DNA of 20,294 nt from JBMNTQ01 sp050945815 (GCA_050945815.1 JBMNTQ010000017.1:1-20294), one strand, 5' to 3'. Shown: positions 6,295 to 15,150, numbered from the stretch's first letter. Made by a program: numbers and translations. Notes: generated by a model from the letters alone, not told the origin.

Positions 6295-9200
6295 TTATAC
6301 TGAAATTTCTTGTTCATTGCAAACAATTAATTGGCGCAATACTTCCACAACCTTCTGCATCATGGTTTCCACGTCGGCTTTGCTCCGAATCTGCAACACG
6401 GTAATCTCCTGCCCAACCAGCGCCCCTCCCTGTACGCCGCCCGCAATCCGTATCAGCGCAGCACTATCGATGGGGGCGTCCGCTGCAAAACGCAGGGAAG
6501 CGAAGTTTTGTTTGATGCCGACGTTGGTAATAAAGCACCGCGACGCATAAGCTTTAACCAGCGAAACCATCATCAAATTCTGCACAGGCTCCGGCGGCGG
6601 CGAAAACCTGTCCTCAAGCTCCTCCCAAACACCCGACAAATCCTCCTCGCTGACAATCGAAGCAATGCGCTTATACGCCTCAACGCGCACCGGCTCATCT
6701 CCAATATATTCCACAGGAATATGGGCGTCTATCCGAGCATCGATTAAAGCATCCACAGTCTTTCTGCCCACCTCACCGCGCAAATCCCGCACAGCCTCCT
6801 CCAACATCCGTGCATACATCTCGTAGCCAACTTCCGCCATATGCCCATGCTGCTGCGGCCCCAGCACATTGCCCGCGCCTCGAATCTCCAAATCCCGCAT
6901 AGCAATCTTAAAGCCCGAACCCAGCTCGGTAAAATCTCGCACAGCAACCAGCCTCTTGCGCGCTACCTCGGAAATCACCTTATCCGGTCGAAACATGAAA
7001 TAGGCATAGGCCAGCCGGTTGGAACGGCCCACCCGCCCCTTCAGTTGGTAGAGCTGCGACAACCCAAACCGATCGGCGTCATAAACCACCAATGTATTCA
7101 CATTGGGCAAATCCATCCCGGATTCAATGATCGTGCTACATAAAAGCACATCATAATCTCCTTGGGAAAAGCGCAGCATGGTGCGCTCCAACAGCCGCTC
7201 ATCCATCTGTCCATGGGCAATGGCAATGCGCATCTGCGGCATCAGTTCCAACAGCTTCATACGAAACTGATCGATGGCACGCACATCATTGAACACAAAA
7301 AACGCCTGGCCATGGCGGCCCACTTCCCGGGCAATCGCGTCCTTCACCATCTCCTCCGAATATTCCATCACATAAGTCTGCACAGGATAACGATATTGCG
7401 GCGGCGTCTCAATAACGCTCATATCCCGAATACCGCTTAAAGACATATGCAGCGTCCGGGGAATCGGCGTAGCACTTAAAGTCAAAACATCCACCGTAGT
7501 TTTGATGTTCTTGATGGTCTCTTTGTGCCCAACGCCAAAGCGCTGCTCCTCATCTACGATCAATAGCCCCAGATCATGGAAGGAAACATTTCGGCCCAGA
7601 ATTTTATGCGTCCCCACCAGAATATCCAGCTCCCCCAACTCCAAGCGCCGCAGGGTCTCTTTTTGCTCCGCAGCCTTGGAAAAACGAGACAGCATAGCAA
7701 TGCGCACAGGAAATCCTTCAAAGCGCTGCACCAGGTTGTTGTAATGCTGCTGCGCTAAAATAGTAGTAGGCACCAAAAACGCCACCTGCTTGGAGTCCAT
7801 CACGGCCTTAAACGCCGCCCGCATAGCCACCTCGGTCTTCCCATAGCCCACATCACCACAAAGCAACCGGTCCATCACTCGGCTGCTCTCCATATCCCGC
7901 TTGATTTCCTGAATACAAGTTTTCTGGCCCGGTGTCTCGTCATAGGGGAAATTATCCTCAAATTGCATCTGCCAAGGGGTATCTTTGGAAAAAGCAAAGC
8001 CTTTTCTGCTCTGCCGCTGGGCATAAAGCTGCGCCAAATCAAAGGCCAGCTCTTTCACAGAATCCTGCACCCGCTTCTTCGCCCGGTTCCAATCCTGCCC
8101 CCCCAAACGAGAAAGACGCAGTGTCGCGCCATCAGCGCCGATATATTTCTGGACGCGGTTCATCTGCTCCGCCGGCACCTTCAGCTTATCGCCGGCGCTG
8201 TATTCCACAACCATATAGTCGTGGCTCACATCATCCAAGCAGACCTTCTCCATCCCCCGGTAAACCCCAATGCCATAGCTGTCGTGTACCACATAATCCC
8301 CGATCGCCAAGTCCACAAACAGGTCCATCCGTCCCTTTTTACGCAAAGGCCTCGCCGTTTGCTTGGAAACGGAAATGTCGTTTTCCCCCAACAGCAAAAA
8401 AGCATCCTGGGGGCTGTAAAACCCGTTCTTTAACCGATTCCTGAGAATAAGCACATCCGCCTGCCCCAAAGCCTCCGGCTGCGAATCCTTCCCAAAAAAC
8501 ACAGAAAACTCCTGTGCTTCCAGCTCCTTCTGCAAGCGCCGGGCGCGCTGGGTGCTAGGAACACAAGCAACGATCAGGTTCTCTCCCCGGTATCTTCGCA
8601 AATCCTGCGCCAATGCTTCCATGCTGCCATGGTAGTGCGGCAAGGACTGAACAGGAAAAGATACTTGAGCCTCCACCGGAAAATCCAAGCTGCCGCGAAT
8701 GGTCTGGGTTGCAACCAGCGGGGCTTTTCGGGCCCGGCCCACAATCTCATCATAATCAAACAAAAAGCCCGCCTGCGCCGGCACGGCCAGGCCACGCTCA
8801 AACATCACCTTGTGGTTTTCCAAATATTCCAACCGTAAGTTGGCAGCGTGCTCCCGCATAGCGCCGGCTTCATCCAAAACCACCAGCGGCTGGCGCATAT
8901 AGTCCAGAATCGTAGCACAGCGGTCATAGCAGGCCGGCAAAAACTGGAAAGCCTCCTCGTAGTAGCCGTATTGCTCCAGCCGGTCAATCGCCTGCTCCCC
9001 GGCTGAAAAGGTCTGGCTGCTCAAAAATTCTATCAAAGCCCCCCTCCCCTTCTCATCCAGGGGCGCTTCCGTCACCGGCGCAATCCGTACCTGCCGTATC
9101 TTGCCCACCGAACGCTGGGTGTCTGCATCAAAGCGGCGCAGCGAATCCACCGTATCCCCGAAAAACTCCATACGCACCGCGCTTTCACCAGGGGGAAAAC

Positions 9201-9750
9201 AGTCCAATATACCGCCCCTCAAGCTGTACTGCCCCACGCCCTCCACCATAGGCGTACGCACATAGCCCATACGCATCAGCGCAGCAATCAGCGCCGCTGT
9301 ATCCGCTTCGTCGCCTTCCCGAAGCGAAATCGCCGCCGACCGAAACACCTTCCCAGGCACCAGGGGCGGCAAAAGCGCATCAATAGAAGCCGTAACGACA
9401 TGATATTTGCCAATCTGTGCGAGAATCTGCGTCCGTTGCAGCACGGCGTCGTTGCTGCGTGCCGCCGCGCCGGTAATACGAATTTCCCGTGCCGGAAAAC
9501 AAGCAGCCTGCACCCCCAACACATCGAAATTCTCCGCAGCAGCAAAAGCACTCTGCTCGTTAGCAGTCAAGTATAAAAGCGGCCGCCCCTCCTCCCGCAG
9601 AAGGTGGGTGCAAAGCGCCGCTTTATAGGAATCGGGCATGCCAAAAGCCGAGCAGGCACCGCCCCCCCGGACAATCGTTTTTAATTTCTCCAATGACGGG
9701 CCCTTCAGCCGCGCCGTAATAAAATTGTTCAACCGTTCAAACCCCTGCAT
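6295..9750 (-). CDS. mfd: Transcription-repair coupling factor Mfd
   Basis: A 1151-residue SF2 translocase of normal Mfd length. It removes stalled RNA polymerase from damaged DNA and recruits UvrA. The N-terminal UvrB-like module covers about 1-330. The RNA-polymerase-interacting domain begins near residue 480 ('DYVVHDSYGIGVY', 485 onward). The motor carries Walker A 'GDVGYGKTE' (632-640), 'DEEQ' (733-736) and 'TLSATPIPRT' (about 755), the RecG-like TRG region follows, and the C-terminal TRCF domain is at about 1000-1110. The ATG at 9750 has only a poor site (GGGAT), so translation may depend on coupling with the upstream genes. It sits 53 bases after pth, with a hairpin in the gap, as in the pth-mfd order of many Firmicutes. 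Confidence 0.97.
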   Translation of the reverse strand: MQGFERLNNFITARLKGPSLEKLKTIVRGGGACSAFGMPDSYKAALCTHLLREEGRPLLYLTANEQSAFAAAENFDVLGVQAACFPAREIRITGAAARSNDAVLQRTQILAQIGKYHVVTASIDALLPPLVPGKVFRSAAISLREGDEADTAALIAALMRMGYVRTPMVEGVGQYSLRGGILDCFPPGESAVRMEFFGDTVDSLRRFDADTQRSVGKIRQVRIAPVTEAPLDEKGRGALIEFLSSQTFSAGEQAIDRLEQYGYYEEAFQFLPACYDRCATILDYMRQPLVVLDEAGAMREHAANLRLEYLENHKVMFERGLAVPAQAGFLFDYDEIVGRARKAPLVATQTIRGSLDFPVEAQVSFPVQSLPHYHGSMEALAQDLRRYRGENLIVACVPSTQRARRLQKELEAQEFSVFFGKDSQPEALGQADVLILRNRLKNGFYSPQDAFLLLGENDISVSKQTARPLRKKGRMDLFVDLAIGDYVVHDSYGIGVYRGMEKVCLDDVSHDYMVVEYSAGDKLKVPAEQMNRVQKYIGADGATLRLSRLGGQDWNRAKKRVQDSVKELAFDLAQLYAQRQSRKGFAFSKDTPWQMQFEDNFPYDETPGQKTCIQEIKRDMESSRVMDRLLCGDVGYGKTEVAMRAAFKAVMDSKQVAFLVPTTILAQQHYNNLVQRFEGFPVRIAMLSRFSKAAEQKETLRRLELGELDILVGTHKILGRNVSFHDLGLLIVDEEQRFGVGHKETIKNIKTTVDVLTLSATPIPRTLHMSLSGIRDMSVIETPPQYRYPVQTYVMEYSEEMVKDAIAREVGRHGQAFFVFNDVRAIDQFRMKLLELMPQMRIAIAHGQMDERLLERTMLRFSQGDYDVLLCSTIIESGMDLPNVNTLVVYDADRFGLSQLYQLKGRVGRSNRLAYAYFMFRPDKVISEVARKRLVAVRDFTELGSGFKIAMRDLEIRGAGNVLGPQQHGHMAEVGYEMYARMLEEAVRDLRGEVGRKTVDALIDARIDAHIPVEYIGDEPVRVEAYKRIASIVSEEDLSGVWEELEDRFSPPPEPVQNLMMVSLVKAYASRCFITNVGIKQNFASLRFAADAPIDSAALIRIAGGVQGGALVGQEITVLQIRSKADVETMMQKVVEVLRQLIVCNEQEISV

Positions 9751-9756
9751 CCAAAA

Positions 9757-9794
9757 CGATCCCGCAGGCTATACTCTACAAGCCCCCAGGATCG
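9757..9794 (-). repeat. Hairpin between pth and mfd, possible attenuator or processing site
   Basis: Arms 9757-9769 and 9782-9794 pair at 10 of 13 positions around a 12-base loop. On the minus strand the stem is followed by four T, immediately before the mfd start. The T-tract is short, so it would be a leaky terminator at most, or an RNA-processing structure hiding the mfd ribosome site. Confidence 0.45.
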
Positions 9795-9803
9795 CTTCTG
9801 TGG

Positions 9804-10385
9804 TCAATCCTCATCAAATTCAAGGCCGTTGAAATGTTGCATCGCCGCATCCACGCCCTCACACACGATGCATATGGCCGCCTGCGTCGCCAGCTCCACA
9901 GCATGCTTGATAGAAAGCTTCTCCTCCCGCACAGGCTCGCTCAAAACATAATCTGCCAAGTCCATCTGCCGCGGAGGCTGTCCGATACCGATGCGCACCC
10001 GGGGAAAATCCTCAGTCCCTAGCCGTTGCACAATCGAACGCATACCATTGTGTGTTCCTGCGCTTCCCTTCGGCCGCACCCGTATGCGCCCGGGCTCCAA
10101 GTCCACATCATCATATAAAATGATCAACCGAGCCGGATCCATCCGATAATAGTAAACCATCTCCACCAGGCTCTCACCGGAAAGGTTCATATAGGTCTGC
10201 GGTTTACACAGCATAATATTCTGCCCGTTCAGCCTGCCTTTGCCGATAATTGCACGAAAATCCCGCTTGCCCATCTCAATGCCCAATTCCTGGGAAAGCT
10301 GGTCAATCGACCAAAACCCGGCATTGTGACGGGTATTATCATATTTTTCTCCTGGGTTTCCCAATCCCGCTATGATATAGTTCAC
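9804..10385 (-). CDS. pth: Peptidyl-tRNA hydrolase
   Basis: A 193-residue cytoplasmic enzyme that frees peptidyl-tRNAs by hydrolysing the ester bond. The full set of active-site residues is visible: N10 in 'AGLGNPG', H20 in 'NTRHNAGF' (catalytic), N67 in 'YMNLSG', D92/D93 in 'YDDVDLEPG' and N113 in 'GTHNGMRS', numbering almost identical to E. coli Pth. The GTG start at 10385 overlaps the glmU stop by four bases (GTGA), so the two are translationally coupled. Any ribosome site is inside glmU (AAGGA, rather distant). Length is typical. Confidence 0.97.
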   Translation of the reverse strand: MNYIIAGLGNPGEKYDNTRHNAGFWSIDQLSQELGIEMGKRDFRAIIGKGRLNGQNIMLCKPQTYMNLSGESLVEMVYYYRMDPARLIILYDDVDLEPGRIRVRPKGSAGTHNGMRSIVQRLGTEDFPRVRIGIGQPPRQMDLADYVLSEPVREEKLSIKHAVELATQAAICIVCEGVDAAMQHFNGLEFDED

Positions 10386-11758
10386 TTTTTCTTCATCCCG
10401 TCCTTGTTCCAGTTTGTTTTATTGCTCTGCCGTTCCCGGGCAATCGCCAGCGCTTCCGCCGGCACATCCTCGGTAATTGTAGAGCCAGCGGCAATATAAG
10501 CGTTGCTCCCGATATGCACCGGAGAAATCAAGTTGGAGTTACAGCCTACAAAGCAACCGTCCTCCACCACCGAGCGACACTTCTTCGAACCGTCATAATT
10601 CACAAACACCACGCCGCAGCCAATGTTTACATTCTCCCCCACATCGGCGTCGCCTACATAGGTCAAATGCGAAACCTTGCTGCCCGTTCCAATCACACTG
10701 TTCTTCACTTCCACAAAGTTGCCGATGCGGCAGCCGCCGGCAATGTCGCTCTGCGGTCGTATATGGGCAAACGGTCCAATGCATACGCCCTCCGCCACCC
10801 GGCAAGCCTCCAAGTACGAGGTCTTAACCGTCACATGGCTGCCCACCTCGCTGTCTTTGATATGCGTCGAAGGATAGAGAATGCAATCCTCACCGATCGC
10901 CGTCTTTCCCTCCAGCACCACACTGGGGTAGACAATCGTATCTCGCCCGATGGTCACATCACAGTCCACATAAGCAGCCTGGGGGTCGATAAACGTAACC
11001 CCTGAACGAAGATGCTGTTCAACGATACGCTGTTGCAGTGTACGCGCCGCAACAGAAAGCTGGACCCTATCGTTCACACCCATACAATCGCTCGTATCTA
11101 TCACCGGCAGCGCGCGCACCTTCTTGCCTTTAGACGACATCATCGAAATACAATCTGTCAGATAATATTCATTCTGGGCATTATTATTGGAAAGCTTATC
11201 AATAAACGTCAACAGCGTCCTGATATTAAAGCAATACACCGAGGAATTCACTTCCTTGATGCTCTTCTCCTTGTCTGAAGCATCCCGCTCCTCCACGATC
11301 TGCCGAATGGTGCCATCCGCCCGCCGAATAATACGGCCATACCCAGTCGGATCCGCCATCCGGCTGGTCAGCACCACAGCAGCATATTCCGTATCCTCGT
11401 CCGTCATGGCGTCCACCACACGGCGAATGGTCGCCTGGGTAATCAGCGGCATATCCCCTGCCATAATCACCACATAACCGTCCTTGCCTTCCAGGTAGCT
11501 CCGCGCCATCATAACGGCATGTCCGGTGCCCAATTGCTGTTCCTGCATCACATAATAGGCCCGATCCCCCAGATAGCCCTTTACCTGGTCTGCGCCATGT
11601 CCGACAATAAGCACCGGCTTCTCGCAAAATTCCCCCACCGCATGCATGGCCCATTCCACCAACGTCCGTCCGCAGATAGAATGTAAAACTTTAGGCCTAT
11701 TGGAGTTCATACGTTTGCCCTCTCCCGCAGCCATAATCACGGCATACACATCTTTCAT
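10382..11758 (-). CDS. glmU: Bifunctional GlmU: GlcNAc-1-phosphate uridylyltransferase / glucosamine-1-phosphate acetyltransferase
   Basis: This 458-residue cytoplasmic enzyme makes UDP-GlcNAc for peptidoglycan. The N-terminal pyrophosphorylase domain has 'MAAGEGKRMNSNRPKVLH' (9-26), 'GTGH' (77-80) and the metal Asp in 'GDMP' (D102). The C-terminal left-handed beta-helix (about 255-440) holds the acetyltransferase site, including catalytic H364 in 'KVSHLTYVGD' and the 'NYDG' motif (387-390). I use ATG 11758 because AGGAGG lies eight bases upstream; the GTG at 11779 has no site and would overlap that one. In many Firmicutes spoVG and prs lie next to glmU; neither is present here. pth follows with a 4-base overlap. 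Confidence 0.97.
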   Translation of the reverse strand: MKDVYAVIMAAGEGKRMNSNRPKVLHSICGRTLVEWAMHAVGEFCEKPVLIVGHGADQVKGYLGDRAYYVMQEQQLGTGHAVMMARSYLEGKDGYVVIMAGDMPLITQATIRRVVDAMTDEDTEYAAVVLTSRMADPTGYGRIIRRADGTIRQIVEERDASDKEKSIKEVNSSVYCFNIRTLLTFIDKLSNNNAQNEYYLTDCISMMSSKGKKVRALPVIDTSDCMGVNDRVQLSVAARTLQQRIVEQHLRSGVTFIDPQAAYVDCDVTIGRDTIVYPSVVLEGKTAIGEDCILYPSTHIKDSEVGSHVTVKTSYLEACRVAEGVCIGPFAHIRPQSDIAGGCRIGNFVEVKNSVIGTGSKVSHLTYVGDADVGENVNIGCGVVFVNYDGSKKCRSVVEDGCFVGCNSNLISPVHIGSNAYIAAGSTITEDVPAEALAIARERQSNKTNWNKDGMKKK

Positions 11759-11801
11759 GGCATATCCCTCCTGTCTCACGACAAGTATTATTCTCTCTTT
11801 T

Positions 11802-11830
11802 ATAATAGTCTATTAAAACATCAATAGCAA
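11802..11830 (-). promoter_or_regulatory. Promoter of the glmU-pth-mfd operon
   Basis: On the minus strand, -35 TTGCTA (11830-11825) and -10 TATTAT (11807-11802) are 17 bases apart. A second TATAAT-like box lies farther upstream in this AT-rich gap. An inverted repeat TAAGTTC / GAACTTA overlaps the purR stop and may act as a weak terminator. Confidence 0.55.
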
Positions 11831-11865
11831 TATTATATAATAAGTTCAATATAAAGCACAAGAAC

Positions 11866-12684
11866 TTAAATCATACTCTTAGAACGAACGATTTCAATCT
11901 TTCCCCATTCCTTATCAACCTTCTTCAACTCCATCAGGGAAATATAGTCCGAAACCTTCTTTCGCTCAGGCTCTGCCGTAGCGATCAAAACGCCAATGCC
12001 CAAAACCTCCACTTCAAATTCCTCCAGCATATCCATAATCGCCCGGGCCGTCCCGCCGCCCTTCATAAAATCGTCAATGATAATCGCCTTCTGGCCCTTC
12101 CTTACCGCCCGGGTAGACAGAGACATCGTTTTAATCCTGTCATTCGAACCGGAAACATAGTTTATGGTAACCACCGAACCCTCTGTCAGCTTATTATCCT
12201 GGCGCATAATCACCAGCGGCACCCCCAAAGACCGAGCCACCATCAGCGCAACAGGAATGCCCTTGGTCTCCACAGTAGCTACCACATCTACCTCTTGGTT
12301 CATAAAAAACGAAGCCAATATATTTCCAATACGCTCCAAATAATCCGGCCGCGTCAGAATATCGATCGTATAGATAAAGCCGCCGGGCAGAACCCGGTTG
12401 CCGTCTGAAAGTTTTTCGCAAAGGGAGTGGACAAAGGCAATAGAGTCCTCCTTTTTTTCCGTCGGCACAAAACAAACGCCGCCTGCCGCGCCGGTTATCG
12501 CCCGAATATCCCCCAATCCATATTTTCGCAGCATATCGCGGGCAATCACAATATCCTCACTGATCGTAGATTTTGCCGAGCCAAACATGTTGCAAAAATG
12601 CGAAAATGTAAACAGCTTGTTTGGATACTGCGATAATATTCGCACAATCGCGCCAATTCTTTCGTTTCTTTTTGCTTTACTCAA
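11866..12684 (-). CDS. purR: PurR-type purine operon repressor
   Basis: About 272 residues from the chosen TTG start. The N-terminal winged helix ('RNERIGAIVRILSQYPN...FGSAKSTISEDI') matches B. subtilis PurR. The C-terminal phosphoribosyltransferase-like domain carries the PRPP-loop 'IIIDDFMKGGGTA' (201-213). In Bacillus, PurR represses purine genes and PRPP relieves repression; the role here is inferred from family. TTG at 12684 follows GGAGGGG by nine bases. The alternative ATG at 12720 has no ribosome site and lies about five bases from the predicted transcript start. It diverges from murC and is followed by glmU. No classic PurBox half-sites were recognised in the shared promoter region. 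Confidence 0.93.
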   Translation of the reverse strand: MSKAKRNERIGAIVRILSQYPNKLFTFSHFCNMFGSAKSTISEDIVIARDMLRKYGLGDIRAITGAAGGVCFVPTEKKEDSIAFVHSLCEKLSDGNRVLPGGFIYTIDILTRPDYLERIGNILASFFMNQEVDVVATVETKGIPVALMVARSLGVPLVIMRQDNKLTEGSVVTINYVSGSNDRIKTMSLSTRAVRKGQKAIIIDDFMKGGGTARAIMDMLEEFEVEVLGIGVLIATAEPERKKVSDYISLMELKKVDKEWGKIEIVRSKSMI

Positions 12685-12731
12685 AGTCCTAAACCCCTCC
12701 CTCGAGCACACAAGGCCCATCAGTTGAATTC

Positions 12732-12760
12732 ATTTTAAGCCTTTTCCGCCGGTTTTCCAA
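12732..12760 (-). promoter_or_regulatory. Promoter of purR
   Basis: On the minus strand, -35 TTGGAA (12760-12755) and -10 TAAAAT (12737-12732) are 17 bases apart. The start site near 12725 gives a leader of about 40 nt to the TTG start. Confidence 0.65.
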
Positions 12761-12767
12761 TCAGATT

Positions 12768-12783
12768 TTAAAATTAATTTTAA
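12768..12783. promoter_or_regulatory. 16-bp perfect AT palindrome between the divergent purR and murC promoters
   Basis: TTAAAATTAATTTTAA is fully self-complementary. It lies 7 bases from the purR -35 and 3 bases from the murC -35, so it could be an UP element for both or a shared operator. Being entirely A+T, part of its symmetry may reflect composition. Confidence 0.5.
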
Positions 12784-12786
12784 CAG

Positions 12787-12816
12787 TTGATATATTTTTA
12801 CATTCAAGAGTATAAT
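12787..12816 (+). promoter_or_regulatory. Promoter of murC
   Basis: -35 TTGATA (12787-12792) and a perfect -10 TATAAT (12811-12816) are 18 bases apart. The leader is about 55 nt. Confidence 0.75.
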
Positions 12817-12878
12817 GAATAAATGAGAACCTGCCTGTTTAAGGTTTTTAAATACTATGAAATAGGTGACAGCGCTTC

Positions 12879-14252
12879 ATGACGGTGCACATTGACAACT
12901 ATAAAGGAAAACACCTGCATTTTATCGGCATCGGCGGTTGCAGCATGAACGGCCTGGCGCGGATTCTACACAGCCGCGGCTATCAGGTCTCCGGTTCCGA
13001 CCGAATAGAATCTAATTTTACCTGTTTTGTCCGCTCCAAGGGAATCCCCGTATCCATCGGACACAACGAAAAGAATGTGGAAGGTGTGGATCTGATCATC
13101 TATTCCGCCGCCATCAAACCGGACAACATCGAACGCCGCCGGGCCGAAGAATTGGGCATCCCCCAGCTCGAGCGTTCCGAGCTTTTAGGCCAGCTCTCAG
13201 ACCAGTTCTCCCAGGTGCTAGGTATTGCCGGCTGCCACGGCAAAACCACCATCACCTCGATGCTGGCGCTCATTCTTCAAAAAGGCGGCCAAGACGCTAC
13301 CGTCCATGTGGGCGGCGAAACGGATTTTCTGGAATCCGGCGTAGCCATCGACCACTCGCCGCTTTTCGTAACCGAAGCCTGCGAGTATGTCGAAAGCTTT
13401 CTGCACCTCTCCCCTACGATGATCGTGCTCAACAACATTGACGACGACCATCTGGATTATTTTAAAAACATCGATGCCATCTATGCATCTTTCCAAAAAT
13501 TCGTAGCGCTGCTGCCCCCTAAAGGGGTGCTGTTTGGCTGCACCGACGATCCGCTGGTCAACCGGCTGATGGACGATTGTCCCTGCGAACTCGTCCGCTA
13601 CGGCCTAAACAGCCAAAGTGGCTACAGCGCCGCAGACATCATCTACGACGAACAGGGCTACCCTGAGTTTACTTGTACCCTAAACGGCCGCCCGCTGTTT
13701 TCCGTAAAATTAAATGTCCCCGGCCTATACAACATACAAAACGCCCTGGCCGCGATCTCCGTTGCCCGTTATTTGGGCATCGAAGACAAGCACATCCAGC
13801 AAGCGCTGGAACAATACCGCCTGGCCAAACGCCGTTTTGAACTATACGGAACAGTAGACGGCGTACGCATCTACCACGACTACGCCCACCATCCCAGCGA
13901 AATTACCGCCTGTCTGCATGCCGCGGCACAGATGCAGCATCGCAAGCTGTGGGTGGTTTTCCAGTGCAACTCCTATTCCCGCGCCATCACCCTCTTCGAC
14001 AAATACGCCGAAGCCTTCCACGATGCAGACGCTGTCCTCATCCCGGACATCTACCCCGGACGCGAGCAAGATACCGGCCTAATCCACGCAAAGGATCTGG
14101 TGCGCGGCATCATAAGCAGCTGCGCCGATACCCTCTACATCCCCACTTTCGAAGGAATCCGAGACTATCTATCTCCCCGCTGGCAAGCGGGCGACATCGT
14201 CGTGGCGTTAGGCTCCGGTGATGTATACATTCAAGCTCGAAAGCTCCTATAA
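12879..14252 (+). CDS. murC: UDP-N-acetylmuramate--L-alanine ligase MurC
   Basis: A 457-residue cytoplasmic ATP-dependent ligase that adds L-Ala to UDP-MurNAc. Domain 1 has the Rossmann-like 'GIGGCSMNGLA' (17-27). Domain 2 has the P-loop 'GCHGKTTI' (118-125, Cys in place of the usual Thr), 'TEACEY' (165-170) and 'NNIDDDHLDYF' (185-195). Domain 3 has 'HDYAHHPSE' (333-341). The motif that normally reads FQPHxYSR is 'FQCNSYSR' (361-368), so the Pro-His pair is replaced. Otherwise the protein looks intact. AGGTGA lies nine bases before the ATG. It is divergent from purR and ends at a strong shared terminator. Confidence 0.95.
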   Translation: MTVHIDNYKGKHLHFIGIGGCSMNGLARILHSRGYQVSGSDRIESNFTCFVRSKGIPVSIGHNEKNVEGVDLIIYSAAIKPDNIERRRAEELGIPQLERSELLGQLSDQFSQVLGIAGCHGKTTITSMLALILQKGGQDATVHVGGETDFLESGVAIDHSPLFVTEACEYVESFLHLSPTMIVLNNIDDDHLDYFKNIDAIYASFQKFVALLPPKGVLFGCTDDPLVNRLMDDCPCELVRYGLNSQSGYSAADIIYDEQGYPEFTCTLNGRPLFSVKLNVPGLYNIQNALAAISVARYLGIEDKHIQQALEQYRLAKRRFELYGTVDGVRIYHDYAHHPSEITACLHAAAQMQHRKLWVVFQCNSYSRAITLFDKYAEAFHDADAVLIPDIYPGREQDTGLIHAKDLVRGIISSCADTLYIPTFEGIRDYLSPRWQAGDIVVALGSGDVYIQARKLL

Positions 14253-14325
14253 TTCGACAGATCATCCGGCCATGCCAGAGTATTGGCTATGTCGGATTCC
14301 AATATGCGGCTTTTCCCTTGTCATG

Positions 14326-14374
14326 AAAATACACCTCAAAAGTTAAACACCGCCTAACTTTTGAGGTGTATTTT
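14326..14374. terminator. Bidirectional terminator, 20-bp perfect inverted repeat
   Basis: Arms 14326-14345 and 14355-14374 pair perfectly around a 9-base loop. The outer ends are A-run and T-run, so either strand gives a hairpin with a U-tract. It sits between convergent murC and the membrane-protein gene. Confidence 0.95.
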
Positions 14375-14419
14375 AAATGGCTGGAAAACAATCAGCGTCC
14401 CGGCCAAATATAGCAGCCG

Positions 14420-15127
14420 TCAGCTTCCCGCCACAGCCTGAGGCTCCGCTTCCGCCCCTATCTCATGCCGCCGGGAGGACGCAAAGAATAGGCCTAGGAA
14501 AAAACCGATGCTCAACAACGATTGCAACCAGGCAAACCCAATAATGCTCAGCCATATTAATACTTCACTGCCCAGAAAACCATCCAGCATATCACCGGAG
14601 TTCATCGGCATGCTGGCGCTCAACACCAGGTAAACCGCGCAAAACAAGAACATTAGGGCTAGGATGATAAAGCTAGATAGGGAAAATCCAAATACCAGTC
14701 CATGTTTTTTCCCGTCAGTGAAAGCGAAAATGCCAAATGCGCCGGCCAGAACCCCTACAATCAACAACAAAAAGGCCAGCTCAATGGTCAGTATGCTGTT
14801 CTGCCCCAAAGCACTTTGATGAATCAGCCGATCTTGCAGCTGAACAAAAAGATTGAAGAGCATAGCCAGCAGAGAAGCCACCCCCACCAATGAAAACGCC
14901 AGTTTATACTGAATTCCGATGATAAACTTGGAAGCTATAAGGTTAGCCGCAAGATGCGCTCCTCCCACCAAAACCGCCACCACCATGCCTATCACCAACT
15001 GCACAGTCGGCCCCGTCATAGCGGAGATTGGAAGGGTTCCCAAGGAAAGCAGCATCGCCGCTACAGGAATCCCCAATATCACCCAAATAATATGACGTCT
15101 TTTGGAATCGAAATAGCCGTACTCCAT
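14420..15127 (-). CDS. Six-helix membrane protein of unknown function
   Basis: A 235-residue protein that I do not recognise. It has about six hydrophobic segments (roughly 13-33, 43-66, 74-96, 110-134, 144-168, 186-215), short loops, a polar N-terminus 'EYGYFDSKRRH' and a cytoplasm-like charged tail 'SSRRHEIGAEAEPQAVAGS'. No catalytic or transport motif is visible. GGGAGG lies seven bases before the ATG, and an extended -10 promoter lies about 25 bases upstream. It is a single-gene unit, convergent with murC and divergent from dapF. The protein looks intact with normal codon use, so it is probably a real gene of narrow distribution. Confidence 0.85.
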   Translation of the reverse strand: MEYGYFDSKRRHIIWVILGIPVAAMLLSLGTLPISAMTGPTVQLVIGMVVAVLVGGAHLAANLIASKFIIGIQYKLAFSLVGVASLLAMLFNLFVQLQDRLIHQSALGQNSILTIELAFLLLIVGVLAGAFGIFAFTDGKKHGLVFGFSLSSFIILALMFLFCAVYLVLSASMPMNSGDMLDGFLGSEVLIWLSIIGFAWLQSLLSIGFFLGLFFASSRRHEIGAEAEPQAVAGS

Positions 15128-15150
15128 TCGCTTTCCTCCCTTTTCTTTTC

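Noticed and set aside
12685..12720. ATG start of purR at 12720
   Set aside because: It lies about five bases from the predicted transcript start and has no ribosome site; TTG 12684 has GGAGGGG at good spacing.
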